A stretch of DNA of 64,000 nt, from assembly GCF_002090115.1 (NCBI RefSeq), contig NZ_BBRK01000004.1, forward strand, positions 186,001 through 250,000. The letters are read 5' to 3'. This DNA comes from Demequina sp. NBRC 110054. GTDB taxonomy: Bacteria > Actinomycetota > Actinomycetes > Actinomycetales > Demequinaceae. The translations under genes and the position numbers were made by a program. Below the pieces are notes generated by a model, which was given only the letters and a program-made list of their open reading frames with translations, did not search any database and had not been told where the DNA came from. This document shows positions 38,995-50,442 of this stretch, one piece after another (positions within the stretch are counted from its first letter, which is position 1; the number at the start of each line of letters is the position of its first letter).

Positions 38995-41139
38995 ATGACC
39001 ATCGGACTCACCGGGCGCCTCGCCCGCAGCTCGGCCTCCCGGCCATGGCTGACCATCGGATTGTGGGTGCTTCTCGTCGCCGGCGCGTTCGCTCTGTCGG
39101 GAAGCCTCGGCAACGCACTCGTCCAGGACGACAGCAACCTCGTCGCCACGGACTCGGACACCGCCGCGGAGATCGACGAGCGCGAGCGAGGCGGCGAGGA
39201 GGGCCCGGTCACCGAGACGATCGTGGTCAACGCCGTCGACTCGGCCTCGGCAGGCGCACTCGCCCAGGCCGGAGAGGACGCGGTCGCCGCAGCCCTCACG
39301 GTCGAGGGCGTCGACTCGGCCTCGGTCTCGCCCGCACCGTCAGCGTCGGGCACGAGCCTGCTTGTCGACGTGACGGTCGCCGCCGATCACCCCGACGCCA
39401 CCGGCGAGGAGCTGCTCGCCGCGACCGACACGCTCGAGCGTGAGGGGATCGAGTTCCTCAGCTTCGGTCCGCTCACGGGGGAGGCGATGTTCGACGGGCT
39501 CGCGGAGGACACTCTGGTCCGCGGAGAGCTGATCGGCGTCGGCGTCGCGATCCTCATCCTCATCGGCGTCTTCGGCGCCCTGGTCGCGGCGGGGATCCCG
39601 CTGCTCGTGAGCCTCGTGTCGATCACCACCGCCATCGGCGCGACCGCCATGATCGGCTCCGCATTCGACCTGTCGTTCTTCATCGTCAACATGATCACGA
39701 TGATGGGCCTCGCGCTCGGCGTGGACTACACGCTCGTCGTCGTCCAGCGCTTCCGCGAGGAGCTCGCCAAGGGGCGCTCCCCGCTCGACGCTGTCGGCGT
39801 CGCCGGCGGCACCGCGAACCGTGCGGTCCTGTTCTCGGGCCTCACCGTGCTCGTCTCGCTCGCGGGGATGCTCCTTGTGCCGAGCACCATCATGCGCAGC
39901 CTCGGCGCGGGCGCGATGCTGTCGGCGATCATGGCCGTCGTCACCGCGCTCACCCTCCTGCCGGCCGTCCTGCGGCTGCTCGGGCACCGGGTCAACAAGG
40001 GCCGCGTGCCGCTGAGCCGCGGCGGCGGAGAGCCCCGCGTGTGGCGCGGCGTCGCACGCACGGTCACCGGCCGTCCGATCGTGAGCCTCGTCGGAGGGCT
40101 CGCAGTGCTGATCGCGCTCGCCGTGCCGTTCGCCTCCATGCGGCTCGCCTTCCCCGGTCTCGAGTCCCTTCCCGAGGACAACGAGTTCCGCGTCGCGCAG
40201 GAGGTCCTCGTCGAGGACTTCGGCTACGGTGCCGAGACCACCGTCGTCGCGATCGAGAACGCCACGGACGATGCGGTGGCCGTCGAGGAGCTCGCCGCCT
40301 GGATCGACGATTCCGCGGCCTACGCGCAGACGACGGTCGACTGGCGCGGCGACACCGCGTTCATCGACGCCAAGGACGTCTTCGGCGGGGCCGACGAGCG
40401 GGCCGAGGAGGCTCTTGCCGACCTGCGCGAGCACATCGACGGCACGGGCCTCGAGGCGTATGTCGGCGGCGCTCAGGCCGAGTCGACCGACTTCACGTCG
40501 ATCGTGACCGACGCGACGCCCTGGGTGCTGCTCGCGGTGCTCGGTGCCTCGTTCGTGCTGCTGCTCGTCGCCTTCCGCTCGATCGTCATCCCCGCGACCG
40601 CGATCATGCTGAACCTCCTCAGCGCGGGGGCGGCCTACGGGCTCATGGTCGTGGTGTTCCAGTGGGGCGTCGGCGCAGATCTGCTCGGCATGCCCCAGAC
40701 GGACGCGATCGCACCCTGGATCCCGCTGTTCCTCTTCGCCGTCCTGTTCGGCCTGTCGATGGACTATCACGTGTTCCTGCTGACCCGCATCAAGGAGCGG
40801 CACGACGCGGGCGACACCACGAAGGTCGCGGTCGTCCACGGCCTCAGCCGCACGGGCTCTCTCATCACTGGGGCCGCGCTGATCATGGTGGCCGTCTTCG
40901 CGGGCTTCGCCCTGGGCGACCTCGCGGAGTTCGCGCAGATGGGCTTCGGGCTCGCCGCGGCGGTGATCCTCGACGCCACGATCGTGCGCACGATCCTGGT
41001 GCCATCGCTCATGACGCTGCTCGGACGCTGGAACTGGTACCTGCCGCGCGGGCTGCAGTGGCTTCCCGAGATGCGGATCGAGGTCGAGCCCCACGTCGAT
41101 ACCGAGTCGCCCGAGCCGGAGCTCGTACCTGCCAGGTGA
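38995..41139 (+). CDS. MMPL-family RND transporter
   Basis: Encodes 714 residues with twelve membrane helices in two halves. The family's proton-relay motif GLALGVDYTLVVVQRFREEL lies in the first half and GLSMDYHVFLLTRIKE in the second. Two large extracytoplasmic loops follow helices 1 and 7. GAGGGG precedes the ATG. MMPL proteins export lipids, glycolipids or drugs. Divergence from a two-component system suggests induction by an envelope or drug signal; the substrate is unknown. Confidence 0.92.
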   Translation: MTIGLTGRLARSSASRPWLTIGLWVLLVAGAFALSGSLGNALVQDDSNLVATDSDTAAEIDERERGGEEGPVTETIVVNAVDSASAGALAQAGEDAVAAALTVEGVDSASVSPAPSASGTSLLVDVTVAADHPDATGEELLAATDTLEREGIEFLSFGPLTGEAMFDGLAEDTLVRGELIGVGVAILILIGVFGALVAAGIPLLVSLVSITTAIGATAMIGSAFDLSFFIVNMITMMGLALGVDYTLVVVQRFREELAKGRSPLDAVGVAGGTANRAVLFSGLTVLVSLAGMLLVPSTIMRSLGAGAMLSAIMAVVTALTLLPAVLRLLGHRVNKGRVPLSRGGGEPRVWRGVARTVTGRPIVSLVGGLAVLIALAVPFASMRLAFPGLESLPEDNEFRVAQEVLVEDFGYGAETTVVAIENATDDAVAVEELAAWIDDSAAYAQTTVDWRGDTAFIDAKDVFGGADERAEEALADLREHIDGTGLEAYVGGAQAESTDFTSIVTDATPWVLLAVLGASFVLLLVAFRSIVIPATAIMLNLLSAGAAYGLMVVVFQWGVGADLLGMPQTDAIAPWIPLFLFAVLFGLSMDYHVFLLTRIKERHDAGDTTKVAVVHGLSRTGSLITGAALIMVAVFAGFALGDLAEFAQMGFGLAAAVILDATIVRTILVPSLMTLLGRWNWYLPRGLQWLPEMRIEVEPHVDTESPEPELVPAR

Positions 41140-41177
41140 GCCGCGACGCACGAGCCCTCGATCCGAGGAGCCGCACA

Positions 41178-41208
41178 AGGGCCCCGGGGAGCGACTCCCC
41201 GGGGCCCT
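41178..41208 (+). terminator. MMPL gene terminator
   Basis: Perfect 14-bp stem (AGGGCCCCGGGGAG with complement) and a CGA loop, 38 bp after the MMPL stop. Confidence 0.75.
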
Positions 41209-41285
41209 CCCGCGTCCGCGTGCGAAGGCAGGGCACAGCACAGCCAGAAGCGTCGGCGCGAGACTTCCACCGATGGTGCGGGGCG

Positions 41286-41407
41286 GCGTTCATCACGATT
41301 TCCTGAGGATCACGGTTGATCTGTCATCCTGTGTCGCATCAGCGCTAAGGTGACGCCGATACCAGGACGGACGCAGCGCCGTCGGGTCAGATTCCGGGGG
41401 GAACACC
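41286..41407 (+). repeat. Duplicated leader region, copy 1
   Basis: The 120 bases before the first beta-helix gene match those before the second (43435-43557) with a handful of substitutions and one 1-base indel. Both include TTGATC, GCGCTAAGGTGACG-like text and a GGGGGGAACACC ribosome site. Both genes therefore probably keep the same promoter. Confidence 0.8.
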
Positions 41408-43393
41408 ATGACGATCGATCTCACACGCCCGCGCGAGCGCGCCCTCGCGCTCGCCACCGCCGCGACGCTGCTCGGGACGGGCCTCACCGCGGTCACAGCC
41501 GCGCCCGCGCACGCCGCGACGCTCGAGGCCTACGACGCGGACTCGTGGGCCGCGGCGGTGCAGGCCGCGATCGACAACGACGGCGCCGACACGATCCTCA
41601 TCACGGCCGACTTCTCCGCGCCCGGGGACGCCTGGTACACCGAGCACGAGGACCTCACGATCGACGGCCAGGGGCACACGGTCACGTGGGACGGCACGGA
41701 TGAGGGCGCATTCATCCAGGCGCACGCCTACACGACGCTGGACGCCAACCTCACTCTGCGGGACATCACGATCGATGGTTTCGGCTCGGAGGGCCTGTTC
41801 GCGTTCAGCCTGGACGCACGGCAGGCCGTCGTCGTCGAGGACGTCACCGTGCACCAGGCCGACGGCGCGCGGCCGTTCTTCATCTACGCCGACGGCACCG
41901 CCACCATCACGGACTCCGAGTTCAGCTACACCGGATCGAGCACGACCGAGGCCGCCGTGATCGAGACCTATCTGAGCGAGGTCGGCGAGGTCACGATCCA
42001 GAACTCGACCTTCAGCTACCAGAACGCGACCGACTGGGGCGCGCTCCAACTGCTCGACGTCGACGCCACGGTGACCGGCTCCAGGTTCGACTCGAACAGG
42101 TCCGCGGTCGACGGCGGCGCGATCAACGCCGAGGGCGAGGGCAGCCTCATCGTCGAGGACTCCACGTTCGAGGACAACACCGCTGACGAAGCCGGCGGGG
42201 CGATCTACTCCGAGGTGCCGCTCACGGTGACCGGCAGCACGTTCACCGGCAGCAGCGCCCTCACCGGCAGCGCGATCGCCGTGGGCGACGCGAGCATGTC
42301 CATCACGGTCACTGGCTCGTTCTTCAGCGGCAACACCGACTCGAGCGTCCTGAGCGCCTATGGGCCCGTGGCCATCGACTCCTCCACGTTCGCCGACAAC
42401 TCCACCGCGGACTCCACGGGCCTGCTCGAGATCGTGTCCGACGACTTCGTCGACCACCTCATCACCAACTCGACGTTCGTCGGCAACGACACCGGCTTCG
42501 GCATCGTCGTCGCGTCCTCCGAAGACACGATCTCCCTCCTGCACAACACATTCGCCGACAACACCAGCCCGAACGTGGCCGACGTCCGCGCCTTCGCCCC
42601 GGACGTCACGCTCATCGGCAACGTCTTCGCCTCGACGTCCGGCACTGCCAGCTGTCAGATCGACACCAGCGAGGGAGCGATCACGGCGTCCAACTTCGAC
42701 GTCGACGGCACCTGCACCGACGACTGGTCCGGCACGGGCGACATCGGCGACGGCCTCGATCCGCTGCTTAAGGCCCTCGCCGACAACGGCGGCTACGTGC
42801 CCACGATGCTCCCGACGGACGGCAGCCCGCTGATCGACGCCGTCCCGGCGACGTACGACGTCGACGTCGATGCGCGCGGGATCACGCGCCCCCAGGGCCA
42901 GGCGAACGACATCGGCGCGGCGGAGGTCGCGGTCCCCACGGCGCGCGAGGAGCTCACCGCATCCATCGAGGCAGCGGTCAAACTCCGCGACGGCTCTCTC
43001 TCGCGCTTCCTCACCCCGACGCAGAACCGCTCTCTCAAGAGCGACATCGCCGACGCCAAGGCGCTGCGCGCGAAGGGCACCTCGAAGGCACGCGCCGCCG
43101 AGGCGAAGGCCCTGGCTGAGACCGTGTCGAAGCTCAAGGCACGTGCGATCACCAAGCGCACGGCATACCGCGAGCTCACGACCACGATCGAGACTGCCGT
43201 GAAGTTCAGGAACAGCGCACTCGCGAAGAACCATCTCTCCACGGCGCAGAAGCACAAGCTCAAGACCGCCGTGGTCGAGGCGAAGGAGACCAACCGCTAT
43301 GCGGGGGCGTCCACGATCCGAAAGACCGACAGCGATCTCGCGGAACTGGTCACAAAGCTGAAGAAGAAGGCAAAGGCCGCGCGAGACGGCTGA
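41408..43393 (+). CDS. Secreted right-handed beta-helix protein, choice-of-anchor Q type, copy 1
   Basis: Encodes 661 residues. Signal peptide with cleavage after AHA (about residue 36). Residues about 60-430 are a parallel beta-helix made of repeats such as STFEDNTADEAGGAIYSE and NSTFVGN. Then comes a choice-of-anchor Q-type end (NGGYVPTMLPTDGSPLIDA, GQANDIGAAEVAV). The last 150 residues are Lys/Ala-rich helical segments that may bind anionic cell-wall polymers. There is no LPXTG motif or transmembrane anchor. No catalytic site is recognisable; a polysaccharide-binding, adhesive or surface-layer role is inferred. Tandem paralogue follows 164 bp later. Confidence 0.85.
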   Translation: MTIDLTRPRERALALATAATLLGTGLTAVTAAPAHAATLEAYDADSWAAAVQAAIDNDGADTILITADFSAPGDAWYTEHEDLTIDGQGHTVTWDGTDEGAFIQAHAYTTLDANLTLRDITIDGFGSEGLFAFSLDARQAVVVEDVTVHQADGARPFFIYADGTATITDSEFSYTGSSTTEAAVIETYLSEVGEVTIQNSTFSYQNATDWGALQLLDVDATVTGSRFDSNRSAVDGGAINAEGEGSLIVEDSTFEDNTADEAGGAIYSEVPLTVTGSTFTGSSALTGSAIAVGDASMSITVTGSFFSGNTDSSVLSAYGPVAIDSSTFADNSTADSTGLLEIVSDDFVDHLITNSTFVGNDTGFGIVVASSEDTISLLHNTFADNTSPNVADVRAFAPDVTLIGNVFASTSGTASCQIDTSEGAITASNFDVDGTCTDDWSGTGDIGDGLDPLLKALADNGGYVPTMLPTDGSPLIDAVPATYDVDVDARGITRPQGQANDIGAAEVAVPTAREELTASIEAAVKLRDGSLSRFLTPTQNRSLKSDIADAKALRAKGTSKARAAEAKALAETVSKLKARAITKRTAYRELTTTIETAVKFRNSALAKNHLSTAQKHKLKTAVVEAKETNRYAGASTIRKTDSDLAELVTKLKKKAKAARDG

Positions 43394-43434
43394 GCCTCCA
43401 CGCGCCATCCGGCCCCGTGTGCCGCCGGGGGTGC

Positions 43435-43557
43435 GCGTTCATCATGATTTCCTGAGGATCACGGTTGATCTGTCATCTTGTGTCGCATCAGCGCTAGGGT
43501 GACGCCGATACCAGGACGGACGCTTCGCCCGTCGGGTCGAATTCTGGGGGGAACACC
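43435..43557 (+). repeat. Duplicated leader region, copy 2
   Basis: Near-copy of 41286-41407. Its left border, next to the end of the first gene's shared 3' block (which ends at 43427), marks the tail-to-head junction of the 2.15-kb tandem duplication. Confidence 0.8.
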
Positions 43558-45567
43558 ATGACGATCGATCTCACACGCCCGCGCGAGCGCGCCCTCGCAC
43601 TCGCCACCGGCACCGCACTGCTCGCCGCGGGCCTCACCGCGGTCACTGCCTCGCCCGCGCACGCGACGACGCTCGAGGCTTACGACGCGGACTCGTGGGC
43701 CGCGGCGGTGCAGGCCGCGATGGACAACGCGGGCGCCGACACCATCGTCATCACGGCCGACTTCTCGGCTCCCGGCGGCGAGTGGTACTACAAGCACCAG
43801 GACCTCACCATCGACGGCCAGGGACACACGGTCACGTGGGACGGCACGCGGATGGGGCCGTTCATCGAGGCCCACGCCTACACCACCCTGGACGCCAACC
43901 TCACGATGCGCGACCTCACCATCGACGGCTTCGGCAGCGACGGCGACTTCGGCTTCTCGCTCGACGCCCGCAAGGCCATCGTGGTGGACAACGTCACCGT
44001 GCATCAGGCCGACGACGCGCGCCCCTACTTCATGTACGTCGACGGCACGGCCACGATCACCGACTCGACGTTCGACTACACCGGCTCGAGCACCACGGCG
44101 ATGGCGATCATGATGACCTATCTGAGCGACTCCGGCGAGGTGACGATCGAGGACTCGACGTTCGCGAACCAGAACGGGGAGGGCTTCGGCGCGCTCCAGC
44201 TGCGCGACATGAACGCCACCATCACGGGCTCGACCTTCGACTCGAACACGTCGAACACCTCCGCTGCCGCGGCGGGCAACGGAGGCGCGATCTACGCCGA
44301 CGGTGAGGGAAGCCTCGCCGTCGAGGACTCCACGTTCGAGGACAACACCGCTGAGGGAACCGGCGGGGCGATCTACTCCGAGGTGCCGCTCACGGTGACC
44401 GGCAGTACGTTCACCGCCAACGGCGCGCTCACGGCCAGCGCGATCATGATGAACGACGACTCGGCCTCGCTCGACATCACCGGATCGCTCTTCACGGACC
44501 ACCTCGACGCCAGCCTCCTGCAGGCCGGCGGGCGGGTGGAGATCGACTCCTCCACGTTCGCGTTCAACTCTGCGGGCGTCGGGACGGGACTGCTGTCGCT
44601 CGCCGCGGACGACGAGTCGGATCGCACCATCACGAACTCGACGTTCGTGGGCAACGAGACCGGCCTCGGCGCCGTCGTCGCGTCCTCGGAGTCCACCGTC
44701 GCACTGCTCCACAACACGTTCGCGGACAACGCGAGCCCCGGAGCGGCGGATGCACTCGTGACCGCGCGCTCGGTCGAGGTTGTCGGCAACGTGTTCGCGT
44801 CGACCGCAGGCACCTCGGCATGCACGGTCAGCGGCACCATCGACGACGCCGTTCACACCGCCGGCAACTTCGACGTCGACGGCACCTGCACCGACGACTG
44901 GTCCGGCACGGGCGACATCGGCGACGGCCTCGATCCGCTGCTTAAGGCCCTCGCCGACAACGGCGGCGACGTGCCCACGATGCTCCCGACGGACGGCAGT
45001 CCGCTGATCGACGCCGTCCCGGCGACGTACGACGTCGACGTCGATGCGCGCGGGATCACGCGCCCCCAGGGCCAGGCGAACGACATCGGCGCGGCGGAGG
45101 TCGCGGTCCCCACGGCGCGCGAGGAGCTCACCGCATCCATCGAGGCAGCGGTCAAGCTCCGCGACGGCTCTCTCTCGCGCTTCCTCACCCCGACGCAGAA
45201 CCGCTCTCTCAAGAGCGACATCGCCGACGCCAAGGCGCTGCGCGCGAAGGGCACCTCGAAGGCACGCGCCGCCGAGGCGAAGGCCCTGGCTGAGACCGTG
45301 TCGAAGCTCAAGGCACGTGCGATCACCAAGCGCACGGCATACCGCGAGCTCACGACCACGATCGAGACTGCCGTGAAGTTCAGGAACAGCGCACTCGCGA
45401 AGAACCATCTCTCCACGGCGCAGAAGCACAAGCTCAAGACCGCCGTGGTCGAGGCGAAGGAGACCAACCGCTATGCGGGGGCGTCCACGATCCGAAAGAC
45501 CGACAGCGATCTCGCGGAACTGGTCACAAAGCTGAAGAAGAAGGCAAAGGCCGCGCGAGACGGCTGA
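43558..45567 (+). CDS. Secreted right-handed beta-helix protein, choice-of-anchor Q type, copy 2
   Basis: Encodes 669 residues with the same plan as its neighbour: signal peptide (cleavage after PAHA), beta-helix, anchor-Q-type segment and Lys-rich tail. The signal and first 50 residues are nearly identical to copy 1. The beta-helix has diverged in many positions and carries an 8-residue net insertion. From NFDVDGTCTDDW to the stop the DNA is almost identical to copy 1. This pattern suggests recombination keeps the cell-wall-facing tail constant while the exposed helix varies. Followed by a very strong terminator shared with ldh. Confidence 0.85.
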   Translation: MTIDLTRPRERALALATGTALLAAGLTAVTASPAHATTLEAYDADSWAAAVQAAMDNAGADTIVITADFSAPGGEWYYKHQDLTIDGQGHTVTWDGTRMGPFIEAHAYTTLDANLTMRDLTIDGFGSDGDFGFSLDARKAIVVDNVTVHQADDARPYFMYVDGTATITDSTFDYTGSSTTAMAIMMTYLSDSGEVTIEDSTFANQNGEGFGALQLRDMNATITGSTFDSNTSNTSAAAAGNGGAIYADGEGSLAVEDSTFEDNTAEGTGGAIYSEVPLTVTGSTFTANGALTASAIMMNDDSASLDITGSLFTDHLDASLLQAGGRVEIDSSTFAFNSAGVGTGLLSLAADDESDRTITNSTFVGNETGLGAVVASSESTVALLHNTFADNASPGAADALVTARSVEVVGNVFASTAGTSACTVSGTIDDAVHTAGNFDVDGTCTDDWSGTGDIGDGLDPLLKALADNGGDVPTMLPTDGSPLIDAVPATYDVDVDARGITRPQGQANDIGAAEVAVPTAREELTASIEAAVKLRDGSLSRFLTPTQNRSLKSDIADAKALRAKGTSKARAAEAKALAETVSKLKARAITKRTAYRELTTTIETAVKFRNSALAKNHLSTAQKHKLKTAVVEAKETNRYAGASTIRKTDSDLAELVTKLKKKAKAARDG

Positions 45568-45601
45568 GCCTCCACGCGCCATCCGGCCCCGTGTGCCGCC
45601 G
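44866..45601 (+). repeat. 736-bp 3' block shared with 42692-43427
   Basis: Comparing the two genes by eye I find only three single-base differences across 736 bp (at 42794/44968, 42826/45000 and 42982/45156). The block runs past both stop codons into the same 34 bases of flank, then ends abruptly. Confidence 0.85.
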
Positions 45602-45614
45602 ACCGGCGGTCAGA

Positions 45615-45656
45615 CGTGAAGGAGCCCCGGGGAGATCTCCCCGGGGCTCCTTCACG
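45615..45656. terminator. 42-bp perfect palindrome, bidirectional terminator
   Basis: An uninterrupted 42-bp palindrome lies between the convergent second beta-helix gene and ldh. As RNA it folds into a long GC stem with A/T-rich ends, in either direction. Confidence 0.85.
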
Positions 45657-45662
45657 CTCCGC

Positions 45663-46616
45663 TCAGGCGACCCCGAACTTCTCCGCGGTCTCGCGGATCG
45701 AGCGGGCCGACGCCTCGAGCGCGGCCTGCTCCTCCGCGTTCATGGGCACCGACGCGTGATGCTCGATGCCATGGCGGCCGATGACGGCGGGGAGGGACAT
45801 GCAGACCTCGCCGACGTTCGGGTAATCGATGAGCGTGGACACGGGCATGATGCGGCGCTGGTCGCCGAGCACGGCTTCGACGATGCGCGCGCCCGCGACG
45901 CCGACCGCATAGTTCGTCGCGCCCTTGCCTTCGATGATCGTGTACGCGGAGCGCATGACGTCGTGGTGGATCTGCTCGCGCACCTCGGGGGTCATGACGA
46001 CCTCGCCGTCGCGTCCGCGCCACTCCGTCAGCAGCTGGCCGCCGATCGTCGCGGACGACCACAGCGCGACCTCGGAGTCGCCGTGCTCGCCCGCGATGTA
46101 GCCGTGGACGTTGCCCACCGCGATGTCGCACTTCGCCGCGATCTGGTGGCGCAGGCGTGAGGTGTCGAGGGCGGTTCCCGAGCCGAACATCTGGGCGGGA
46201 TCCATGCCGGACTTCTTGATCGCGGCGTACGTCACGACGTCGACCGGGTTCGTCACGAGGATGTAGATCGCGTCGGGCGCGACCTTCAGCAGCGGCGGCA
46301 GGACCTTGTCCATGAGCGAGATCGTCGCCCCCGCGAGCTCCATGCGGGACTGGCCGGGCTGCTGCTTCGCGCCGGCCGTGATCACGACGACGTCCGAGTC
46401 ACGCACGACCTCGACATCGTCCGATCCGAGCACGGTCGCCTCGGGCATGAACTGGATGCCCTGCGCGAGGTCGAGCGCCTCCGCCTCGACCTTCGCCTTG
46501 TTGATGTCGTACAGGGCGACGGTGCGCGCGAATCCGCGCATCAGCCCTGCATAGGCGAGGGTCGAGCCCACCGCCCCGGCTCCGATGATCGAGACCTTGG
46601 ACGTCTTGGATTCCAT
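45663..46616 (-). CDS. ldh: L-lactate dehydrogenase
   Basis: Encodes 317 residues. NAD-binding GAGAVGSTLAYA, the substrate loop AGAKQQPGQSRMEL with its Gln/Arg, the VTNPVDVVTY segment, SGTALDTSRLR, and catalytic His in GYIAGEHGDSE mark an L-lactate rather than malate dehydrogenase. GGAGG precedes two consecutive ATGs (46619, 46616); the second has the better spacing. Reduces pyruvate to L-lactate for NADH reoxidation. Confidence 0.94.
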   Translation of the reverse strand: MESKTSKVSIIGAGAVGSTLAYAGLMRGFARTVALYDINKAKVEAEALDLAQGIQFMPEATVLGSDDVEVVRDSDVVVITAGAKQQPGQSRMELAGATISLMDKVLPPLLKVAPDAIYILVTNPVDVVTYAAIKKSGMDPAQMFGSGTALDTSRLRHQIAAKCDIAVGNVHGYIAGEHGDSEVALWSSATIGGQLLTEWRGRDGEVVMTPEVREQIHHDVMRSAYTIIEGKGATNYAVGVAGARIVEAVLGDQRRIMPVSTLIDYPNVGEVCMSLPAVIGRHGIEHHASVPMNAEEQAALEASARSIRETAEKFGVA

Positions 46617-46707
46617 CATTCCTCCGCAGGTTCGGGGTCCGGGACGAGCCTACTCGGAATGCGGGTCCAAGGTCCCGCAGGGGACGCGTCGTCGAGGCGC
46701 CTCCCGG

Positions 46708-49071
<2,364 letters not shown>

Positions 49072-49126
49072 GACCGGGCCAGTCTAGGTGCAGCCTCCGA
49101 CGCACGGAGTCGTGTCGGGGCCCGCG

Positions 49127-50323
49127 TCAGCGCGCGTCATCGGCGTGCTTCGAGTCCGGCTCGACCGGCGCGTAGTCGTCGACCAGGACGACGCGATCAC
49201 GTCCCTCCTGCTTCGCACGGTAGAGCGCGTGGTCGGCCGCGGCGAAGCAGTCATCCGGGGTGCGGCCAGGACGCCCATGAGCGGCGCCGATCGAGACCGT
49301 GAGGGACGTCCCGCGGCCCTTGCAGGCGAGCTCCGCGGCGGCGACCTGCCTCCTCACCCGCTCGAGCACCTGCGGGACCTCGACGGTCAGCACGCGCGGG
49401 ATGACCACGACGAACTCGTCCCCTCCCCAGCGGGACACGATGTCCTCCTCGCGGAACGAGTCGGCGAGCACGTCCGCCACGAGGCTGATCGCGGCGTCGC
49501 CGCACTCATGACCGAACGAGTCGTTGACATCCTTGAAGTTGTCGAGGTCGAGGACCGCGATCGCGTAGGACGCGCGCCCCTCCCGCGCGAGCCGCTCGAG
49601 CTGGTCGTATACGGGTCGGCGGTTGACCAGCCCCGTGAGCGGGTCGGTCGCCGCCTGGAGCTCGCCGAACCGTGCCACCCCCTCGAGGATCCGGCGCGTG
49701 GCGGCGAACCTCAGCTGCAGCACCAGGACCGCGATCATCCCCGTCGCCACCGTGAGCATGTTGCACGCGAAGGAGGCGATCTCGAGCCGAGCCATGTCGA
49801 CGCCGAGCGCCTCCGGATGGCCCACGGGGACGATCTGGAGGACGACGAATGCACCGCAGATCAGGAACATGAAGCCGATCTTCAGGTACAGCGACTCGTC
49901 GAAGAGCAGCACGAAGAGTGCGAGCCCCACCCCGAGCAGCAGGAGGTCGAAGGACGCCTCCTTCGAGAACGCGAGGGTCAGGAGTATCGGCAGGGAGACA
50001 TTCACGAGCAGGACGATGATGCCTGCAAGGAGCAGGGGCGCGAGGTAGCTGAGCACGAACGCCAGGGCGAGTACGACGATCGCGACCCCGGCGATGGCGC
50101 CGAACTGCGGCAGGTCGTTGCGCAGTGACATCGCGAGCACGCCGATCACCATGAGGATCGAGTACACGATGTACCCGCGGGCGAACTGCACCGTCCGCTC
50201 CCGCTCGAGCCGGGCCGCCGCTCGCGCCTGGGCGGGCGACAGCGCCACGGGCGCGTCACGGCGACCGCGGCGGCGGTCGAGGATCGTCCACGACCTCAGC
50301 TCGGAGAATGCACGGCGGTGCAT
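49127..50323 (-). CDS. Membrane diguanylate cyclase 1
   Basis: Encodes 398 residues: about six membrane helices, then a GGDEF domain (ATDPLTGLVNRRPVY, VLDLDNFKDVNDSFGHECGD, SRWGGDEFVVVI). The catalytic motif is intact. The inhibitory I-site RxxD is present (REED, ending five residues before GGDEF), so product inhibition is expected. No EAL domain. Shares the membrane module layout and GGDEF sequence with the two genes upstream of it on the same strand; they are clearly tandem paralogues. A Crp-like palindrome lies 42 bp before its start. Confidence 0.92.
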   Translation of the reverse strand: MHRRAFSELRSWTILDRRRGRRDAPVALSPAQARAAARLERERTVQFARGYIVYSILMVIGVLAMSLRNDLPQFGAIAGVAIVVLALAFVLSYLAPLLLAGIIVLLVNVSLPILLTLAFSKEASFDLLLLGVGLALFVLLFDESLYLKIGFMFLICGAFVVLQIVPVGHPEALGVDMARLEIASFACNMLTVATGMIAVLVLQLRFAATRRILEGVARFGELQAATDPLTGLVNRRPVYDQLERLAREGRASYAIAVLDLDNFKDVNDSFGHECGDAAISLVADVLADSFREEDIVSRWGGDEFVVVIPRVLTVEVPQVLERVRRQVAAAELACKGRGTSLTVSIGAAHGRPGRTPDDCFAAADHALYRAKQEGRDRVVLVDDYAPVEPDSKHADDAR

Positions 50324-50364
50324 CCCTCCACGCTAGGGGGAGGGATGACTCCGCGGACCCGGGC

Positions 50365-50378
50365 GTGACGCGCGTCAC
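50365..50378. promoter_or_regulatory. GTGA-N6-TCAC palindrome, Crp/GlxR-type site
   Basis: A perfect 14-bp palindrome GTGACGCGCGTCAC between cyclase genes 2 and 1 fits the Crp/GlxR core (TGTGA-N6-TCACA) at nine of ten defined positions. It is placed to control cyclase 1. Confidence 0.45.
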
Positions 50379-50442
50379 ATCCCGCTTGCCCCGGATGTCC
50401 CTTACCAATATCTGGAACGACGAAGTTGCAGGAACGAAGCCC

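Noticed and set aside
39340..41241. 633-codon minus-strand frame opposite the MMPL transporter
   Set aside because: His/Glu/Arg-rich shadow with no family features; the MMPL protein on the plus strand has both proton-relay motifs.
41387..45582. Two long, similar minus-strand frames opposite the beta-helix genes
   Set aside because: Their mutual similarity comes from the DNA duplication; the plus-strand products have signal peptides and recognisable domains.
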